The position numbers and the translations under genes were made by a program. Below the pieces are notes generated by a model. It saw only the letters and a program-made list of their open reading frames with translations. It had not been told where the DNA came from and did no database searches. From Poronia punctata (Eukaryota; Ascomycota; Sordariomycetes; Xylariales; Xylariaceae), in contig MU401488.1 in NCBI GenBank assembly GCA_022579005.1, positions 62,001 through 126,000 on the forward strand: a stretch of DNA of 64,000 bases. The letters run 5' to 3'. Shown here piece by piece: positions 56,946 to 64,000 of this stretch (its first letter is position 1; each line of letters begins with the position of its first letter).

Positions 56946-59900
56946 CTGTGTGCATGAGGAGTCCGGATCACGGAAATTATCCGCAGGTTGCCCATCCTCT
57001 CAAGTCAACCTCTCACCTCGAATTTGCAAAAAACCGGTAAAAATGCACCGTGATTATTCTAGTTTAGCAGGACATTGGAGGAGTACCTAGTACATTTATT
57101 GGGCAGTAAAACTTGGCAAGTTTAGCGTGACATGTGAAAGCGTATCCAATCATATTATTTGCCTGCATGCCTAGCTCACCTAGATACCAAGACAGGTTAG
57201 GCCCAAGACTAGTCGTTGCGCAATTACATAAGTGGGGCCCCTTTCCCGAGTTCCTTCTCGCTTCTTTTTACAAACGGCACTAAGGTACTAGACTGGATTT
57301 CTTACTTCGTCCGATATAGACAGGGAGAATAGGCACTATTATACGGCGATGCTTGAGAGGCCGAAGAAAAGGTCTGCTTGTGCAGTCCCGGCCAGCCAGG
57401 GCCAGGAACCTACCTACTAGTTTGTGGGTTCTTTGCACTATGCATACAGCCTTGCAAGCCGTGGATATGCGGGTCTCCATCTACAGGCCGTATGCGACGC
57501 TTAAAAGGCGGGTTGATACATACGAGTACGTATAGTTGAAGTGTTACATCCTGTGGTGCAGATGGCATGAATATCGATGGGCTGGAGACTTGGTCAACAG
57601 CCTCTAAAAGGACAAACTTGGCCTTCGGTATTCAGTCTGTGGCTGTTGGGTTAGTGAGGTCACCGAGACACGGCCCAAGCCCAAGAAGCCTGATGTGCAT
57701 ACTATTTGCTTCTTGGTTTGCTTATTTCATCATTGTCGGCCGGTACTCCGGAAAAAAACCAAACTAAAAACCCATCTAGGTAGACGATTCTGCCCCCCAT
57801 ATGCAAAAAAAAAGGGGAGAAGACCCGATTCCTGCCGAAAGCCCAGACCTCGAGAAAAATCTAGGGGGGAGGGAGTCCGCAATAGACACCGAGCACCGCA
57901 CCGAGCAAAGACGCCAACAGATGATAAATCGAGTTAGGATATAGAAAGTTCCCAGGCTATTTAGAATAAAAGATGACGCTCTCCGCCCCTCTCAATGTTA
58001 CGCGTTTCCGACGTAAGGTTGGTTCTGGTTATTCGCGGCTCTTAGCAGTCGGGAAAGGTTCCGAAATAAGCACCCCCGTCGCGAAACTATCAAGGGGTAG
58101 GTAATTCGCTTGCCAGGATATCAAATTCTGCAGACATCGTAGGCGCGGGATGGTCAATTTTTTTCTCTCGGGCCTGGTTGAAATATTACATCTTTTTGCA
58201 AGCGTCTGGCGGGATCAGAAGGAAAGGTGGGTTTACGAGGAAGGGATCATAAGTTCACCGTCGAAGGAAACCTTCTAGAACATCATAGGAGACACACATA
58301 AGCCTTGGAGTTTGGAGACTCGGAGGAGAGCCAATAGACGTGTTTGGCTTTTCATGTAGTCTACTATCTGTGTAGTATACATCATTGACCCCCCGTTTTA
58401 GTGAAAATAACGGGCGATCACAGTCCCGTAGTTTACTTGTTAAGCTAGCCATATTCTCGCTGTGTATTAGGTTGATCTGTGTAGGTAGTTATGCGGGCAA
58501 TCTCGTTCGATTCTGATGCAAGTAGTGAACTTTGCTTCTCACACTCTGTACCTCGGCCGTTGTTGAACTTGAAACCTACCTACATTTGCCAGGTTAGACA
58601 GCTCGAGCTATGATGACAAACGTCTTTCACGACCTAACGACGACATGTGAGAACGGAAGACCCCGCTACGCCACGCCGTGGTCCTTGTCGCTTTACCTAT
58701 TGATTCCAGGGACTGGTTAGGAGGACGCTTCCCCTAAGGTTAGTGGAAATTGTGATGAGACATGGATAGGAACTCCCGGATTGCGATGGGGAGAATGGTA
58801 TTATCGCTGGAATACCTATGTGAAATATCCAACCTTGTACATAGCTCAACGACGCGCTATTCCAGCCGGGCTATCCGATTTCTACTCCATCTTCGGCTTT
58901 CCTCCACGTATTCATCGCCTCATTTCGTCGGATTTACACATTGTATTATTCCTAGCTGTCAAGAAACTAGTACCTCGCCGTCTCATTATCTCGAACAAGA
59001 TGCTCTTCGTAGTGTAGGTAGAGATTATCGAGTACTAGCTAATGACATATTACGTAGAACCCCAAGTCCAGTTGCCTAGCACAATCTAATTATAGTTGGC
59101 TCATGACGGAAGACCGCTGGAGCTTTTGTATGCGGGCACTAGTTGAGCGCTAAAGCTACTAGGTTCAGGGTAGCTAGAAACGCACAGCACTGTGATCTTG
59201 GCTCTCTTTCGGCCTCCTGGACTACCAGTCGAATAGGTAACAAATCACAGACTTGTATTTATATCCATGATTTCTATGCTTGAAATTGAGTATTACCTAC
59301 AAGTGGTTACAAGTACTTCATTATTCCTGGCGGGGTGCTCCGATGAGACGGACGCGGCCCCTCTTTCTACCTACCTACACGTACCTACTCGTACTTTACC
59401 TTTGTACCTACCGTAGGTAGAGAAATATGGCTGACAGGACAGACGGACTCAACTAGAGTCTCGGAGCAACCAGAGTCAAGCGCGTCCGTTTTCGCAGCTT
59501 GGTATGTGAGGTACCCAGATAGTTCGCCCTAGCCATATCCACTTATGATGAGAGGTGCCGAACTCGGTATTGTCTACGATGCGTCCAAGCCAGTCGTCGT
59601 CGTCGTCAGCCTTCAGGACTGCCTACACAGTAGACAGACACCGGTTATGCCAACATTTACAAGCAACATTCTATGGATGGGCTCTCGGCCTCATTGCGCT
59701 CTTCATTGTTGCATGTGTTTGTTTCAGTGACGCCACCCCCGCTGCCAATAATCGACAGTGCCTACAGAATACAGCATACTCGTATCATAGTTTGCAGATC
59801 CACACATCGCAACTTGTGATAATACTACTAGGCATGTAAGGGTGGCATCAGTTTGCATCAATATTGGATGCTTAAGCGCAATGTGTACGGAATATGCGGT

Positions 59901-61479
59901 ATGATAGGTAGCGCACACACATAGATGTACATCTATCTATCAGCCGTTGGTAGCTCTAATAGGCTAACGTTCAAAGCCATGCCTCGCCATCAACAACTTG
60001 GCGAGGAATCAAACGACAGGTATATGGTGGTTTGTTGAAAATAGGCATAGCATATTCAGTGTTGAACAGGTTGGATGCTTTCTTGTCAGGGGAGTGTAGT
60101 GTGGCAGTTCGAACTGCCATTGTACTACAGGATTGGCGGGTTACCTGTCTGGGCCTACGAAATCCAAATCGGCCCCTTCCCAAATCTCAAACTTCAGTAT
60201 ACCTTACGTGTACACGTACATACTCGTAGGCACCTGCTGCACCTGGCGCCTGAGTAGCGGGTCTTCCCCACGCCCCGAAAGACGGAAAGGAAAGGTAGAC
60301 CGACCTCCTTGAAGCACACCAATTGTCATTATTCTTGCTGTCATGGAGCACCTGTGACGAACACAAGTCCCATGTTTGTCCGGCCTTGTTAGGTAGTGTC
60401 TCCCGGATAACTAAGTCGCCGGATACTTAGAGTTTCCTATAACACTGCGAATCGAAACAGGAGAGGCCAGACAGGTGGTAGTAGGTGGCGGCACGAGGAT
60501 TGAAGAAGATGCATGCAGACAAGTTGAAGGTAGGTCACCCACCTACATAAGCTTACGAAACATACTGTAAGGTAGGTGAAATAAGGTGGTTGTCTACGAG
60601 TACGAATTCTAGGGATTGTCCTGTGATTTTTACTTGCAAAGCAACCGGCTCGTCTAACCTATTAAAACTCATTACTTATTACCTAGCATACCCACATATC
60701 CCTGCACACAGCAAAGCGGCACGATCCACTCGCACTCAAACCCCCCCTTGCTATTCAGCCGAACCCTACAAGTTCGGTTTTCTAGACTGTTGAGTACCTA
60801 GGTACACTGTAGCTTTGGTGACTTGAGTGGATACCAGGGCTCCATCTCGTCACTCGTGCCCACCGCCCACTCCCACCACTCCAAAATGCCCACGCCCTTG
60901 CTTTTGCTAGCTAGCAGCCCACCGACACCGATGTCTCTGTTACTGTGCTCTCTCTCGCTGTGACTGCTGCGACTGCTGCGACTTTGCTTGCGACTTGCCT
61001 GTTCCTCCACCCGCCACACCTCAGGCTCGACCGAGAGGGGACGGACGGAGAAAGAATACGACGTTAACAACCGACTATACATTGCCCGCTTCCGATTTCA
61101 ACCACCCATGCACAGCAGTAATTGACAGCCAGCCAGACGCTCAACCAGACACACAGCCGGACACACATTCAGCCAGCCAGCAAGCTCCAATCGATATTTC
61201 GACGATTTTTCGATTCCCAATGTTGTACGAATCTTGTCGTCAGTCCCTCTAGGAAGTGATTAGCGGTATTTAAGGTCTCGAGTAGAATTTAAGACCTTCT
61301 GATTCAATCCACCGGCCGAGGAACGGCGCCAGCCGAACCTTAAACTTGCTCTTGGAAGTGGACGTGGGGAAACAACTAGTTGACCTGTCATACGGCCTAG
61401 ACAAGGTCAAAGAACAACTTCCCCCAACCAAAGAACTGGAGGGGTTTTCTGCCCTTTTTACCTCTTGCCATTGTACAAC

Positions 61480-64000
61480 ATGCCTGCGAGCGCAACTTCA
61501 CCGCTAGCGATCCCAGATTTCGAAATGGCCCTAAATCCCACAATAACAGAGCACGACTTCCGCTTCCCTCGGCGGCCCTTTGACGAGCCTCCGACAGGAG
61601 GAGGCGGCGTCGAGGGTGAGGATGAAACCAGCCCGGGCGACCTGCGCATGCGAGAGCTGAATCTTGAGATGGGTGCAGCACCAGGCACTGCCGCGCGGCA
61701 TGAATTACTGAAATCTTCGCTGTTTCCTCATCTTGAGAATGACATGTCTGATTCAAACGAGACGCTAGACGATCTGCAGGCAAAGGACCCTCTGGCCGTG
61801 CAAATGTGGCGATTCTTCAGCAAGACCAAGCAGAACCTACCAAGGCAGGATCGAATGGAAAATATGACATGGCGAATGATGCATATAAACCTTCGAAAGC
61901 AGCAAAAACAGCTGGGGCGGGCTAGGCATGACGAGCGCACCCCTGTGAATGGCGAATCTTGCCGACCCCCAATTTCCACTAATTCAACGTCCACGACTAT
62001 CAAGGCCACATCTTCCTCCTCCGCTCTCCGCCATAGCAGTAGCAACTTGTCGGCGAGCATTGCCAACGCTAATGCCCCCAGCGGAATCGCTCAACTCAGA
62101 AAGGCGACGGACCAAAATGTATCGCAGTCAGAGCCCATGAATCTGGACGACTTCATCTTCCCCGACAACGTGGCACTGCCCGCCGGCCCTACCCCGTCGC
62201 TTGACAATCGAAGGCAGGATGCGAAGAAGGCGGCGGCCCGTAGCACAACTGCTGGGATCCCTATCAAGTCTCGCAAGCCGTCCGGACAGCATTTTGTGCC
62301 CCAGTCCGTGCCAACTCCTGCACACCAGAGAACTCAAGATGAGTTTGGATATGTTACTCGACATCACCGCAAAACTAGCATCGACGAACGACATGTAAGT
62401 ACCGGTTTCTCATTTCGACACGCAACAGGCGAAACCTCGGACGGCTGTGGCTGCCTCAGTTATCGTCGTCGCAATCGGGGTTGCTGGCTAATTGGTATTC
62501 TAGGCCCGAACCCTCAAGCGTCCGGCAAACTTCTCGCCCCATGTGTCTGCTCTTGGCGGCAACGCTGCCGGTGGTCATGAGTTGGATGCTGATGCTGACC
62601 TCCACAACTATAGTCTAGATATTCCCAATCATGCCGGCTCATCTCACATGTCCCAACACCCTGCAGTTCCATTTGCACTAGATACTTTCCAGATGGAAAA
62701 CGAATCTATGCTAGCCTCCGGCCAGTTCCCGCCGAGCTTTATGTTTTCGCCATCGACTTCTCCTATGGTTACGCATGGCCCGTTCTCTAACGTTTATGGC
62801 CATGGCCAGCATGGTGGTTCTATCAACAGCGCCGATTATTACTCCCCTCCCGGGTCTGCATATCCATCTGCCGTGTCGACTCCGCATCCCATGGCGGAAA
62901 ACGAGAACATGTTCTTTGGGTCTGACATGCGCCAACGGGCCCAAGGTTTCCGCCATGTTCCCGCTTCGATCGGTCATGTGGGCCAGCAATTCATGTACTC
63001 TTCTAACGGCGGCTCGATATTTCCAACGACGACTGGTTCTGATGGCCCTTCCGGTTTTACAACCGCGCCTAGCTTCGGACACGTGGACCCTACCCAGGTA
63101 TTCCAAGCTGACCAGACAGCCCGTTCGCCTGGTATTGGCATGATGCAGGAGAATATGTTTTCATTTGGGAATGACTCGGATAATGAGGACGAGGATGGCG
63201 GCGCATTTGCAGACCGCAATATGAGCGTGCATCACGACGTGTCACCGAACGAAGACGCAGGTATGGATATGAACGCCCCGAACGCCTTGGGATGGGATGC
63301 GACTTTGCCTGGCAACTTCAGTACGCATGCCGCGCGTTACCCGGCTGGCCCGCCCCGAAAACAAGTCACAATCGGGGGTACGACCACGGACTACGTCGAT
63401 ACAGGTGACTGGAGTAGTCAAGGTTTACCGCGGTCACAGTCATTCCGTAATATGGGCGATAAGCGCCAGAAGATACCCCGCAATGCCTCAACGCTGGGCG
63501 GGCACGGAAGCCTCTTTGACCGCTTAGCCCAGTCCAACCCCAACTCGCCCCCTCCGGAGGGGGCAGGAACCGTTTCCGGGTACTCCTCTGTTGCTCCTAG
63601 CCGACCGGCATCCCCGGGTGGCTCTAAGCACGGATCGACAACCAACTTGCAAGCGGCCGGTGCTGACGGAAATACTCCGACGACATGTACCAATTGCTTC
63701 ACACAGACGACTCCTCTCTGGCGGCGCAATCCTGAGGGGCAGCCGCTGTGCAATGCCTGTGGTCTGTTTTTGAAGTTGCATGGAGTTGTGAGACCGCTTA
63801 GTCTAAAGACGGACGTTATCAAGAAGCGTAACCGTGGATCAGGTGCAAGTCTGCCGGTTGGTGCCGGTAGCTCCCGATCCAAGAAAGGTGTTGGTGGTGC
63901 ACCCGGCACCACGTCGGGTCCAGCTTCGCGCAAAAATTCGACGCTCACAATGTCGGCCCCGAACAGTGCGGCTCAAGTAACTACGCCCCCATCCATGACC
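61480..64000 (+). CDS. areA: AreA/NIT2-type GATA factor, nitrogen regulator (3'-truncated by the window edge)
   Basis: Exon 1 is 61480-62394. The intron 62395-62503 has donor GTAAGT, branch GCTAAT and acceptor TAG. Exon 2 runs from 62504 past the window end; 804 residues are visible. The start [16 protein letters not shown] fits the family. The DUF1752/AreA domain appears at about 107-145 ([16 protein letters not shown] and [13 protein letters not shown]). A long Ser/Pro/Asn-rich part with an acidic patch ([11 protein letters not shown]) leads to one GATA finger, CX2C-X17-CX2C, at 63686-63760 with [14 protein letters not shown] and [12 protein letters not shown], then a basic arm [10 protein letters not shown]. 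AreA activates genes for use of poor nitrogen sources in the nucleus when ammonium and glutamine are scarce. The NmrA-binding C terminus lies outside the window. Confidence 0.95.

Larger units (their letters stand above)
53135..61479. other. Gene-free region upstream of areA, about 8.3 kb
   Basis: The longest stretch without a gene. Candidate frames, such as 56203-56622 and short Ala/Gln-rich ones near 54.8 kb, lack domains, codon-like regularity and splice support. It contains an (AT)n run at 53901, a GAAG/GCAAG array at 54717-54769, a GTT run at 56925-56945, many TACCTACC runs, and eight TACGAGTA-type octamers (55835 to 60602). It may hold the long regulatory region and leader that areA genes tend to have, plus decayed repeats. 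Confidence 0.5.

Overview
The window is nuclear DNA of a filamentous ascomycete (Pezizomycotina, most like a Sordariomycete). The evidence is short spliceosomal introns (about 50-170 nt) with GTAAGT-type donors and CTRAY branch sites, a HAC1/hacA-type bZIP gene, a COT1-type NDR kinase, an AreA/NIT2-type GATA factor, a GH11 xylanase, and a lone, Neurospora-like 5S rRNA gene between protein genes. I see no plasmid, phage, CRISPR array, intact transposon or obvious secondary-metabolite cluster. The genes look like unrelated housekeeping, regulatory and secreted functions separated by long gene-free stretches.

Layout. 1-3.9 kb: the 3' part of an SGNH hydrolase, then a secreted protein built of proline-rich heptapeptide repeats and cysteine modules separated by Kex2-type dibasic sites. 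8-15 kb: a DUF3433-type membrane protein, a secreted or single-pass membrane protein, and a fungal protein of unknown function. 18-22.5 kb: GH11 endoxylanase, the ESCRT-III subunit Did2/CHMP1, and a DUF427 protein. 26.2-28.2 kb: hacA, the unfolded-protein-response bZIP, with short upstream ORFs and a 20-nt IRE1-type intron that I can place exactly. 29.7-34.9 kb: a divergent pair (C2H2 protein and Mcp1-like mitochondrial protein), a low-complexity small protein, and an epoxide hydrolase. 35.8-37.2 kb: a degenerate tRNA-Arg(CCT)-like sequence and a 5S rRNA gene. 37.8-47.3 kb: phosphopantothenate-cysteine ligase, an MFS monocarboxylate-type transporter, a WBP11-like splicing factor, and a COT1-type kinase. 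49.4-53.1 kb: a GPI-anchored secreted protein and a WSC-domain cell-wall sensor with a poly-Asn cytosolic tail. 61.5 kb to the end: areA, cut by the window edge after an 8.3-kb gene-free stretch.

How the genes relate. Several products act along the secretory and cell-wall route: hacA, the Kex2-type precursor, xylanase, GPI protein, WSC sensor, Did2 and the COT1 kinase. I do not infer co-regulation from proximity alone.

The signals I find most worth following are: (1) the Kex2-type precursor with invariant CX3C-X19-CX3C modules; (2) hacA, whose unspliced frame stays open 334 nt beyond the spliced stop and encodes two hydrophobic stretches that could tether the mRNA, as XBP1u does in animals; (3) the octamer TACGAGTA/TACTCGTA, found at least 35 times and only in noncoding DNA. 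Exon borders were worked out by eye from splice signals and reading frame, and family names come from motif recognition, not from searches.
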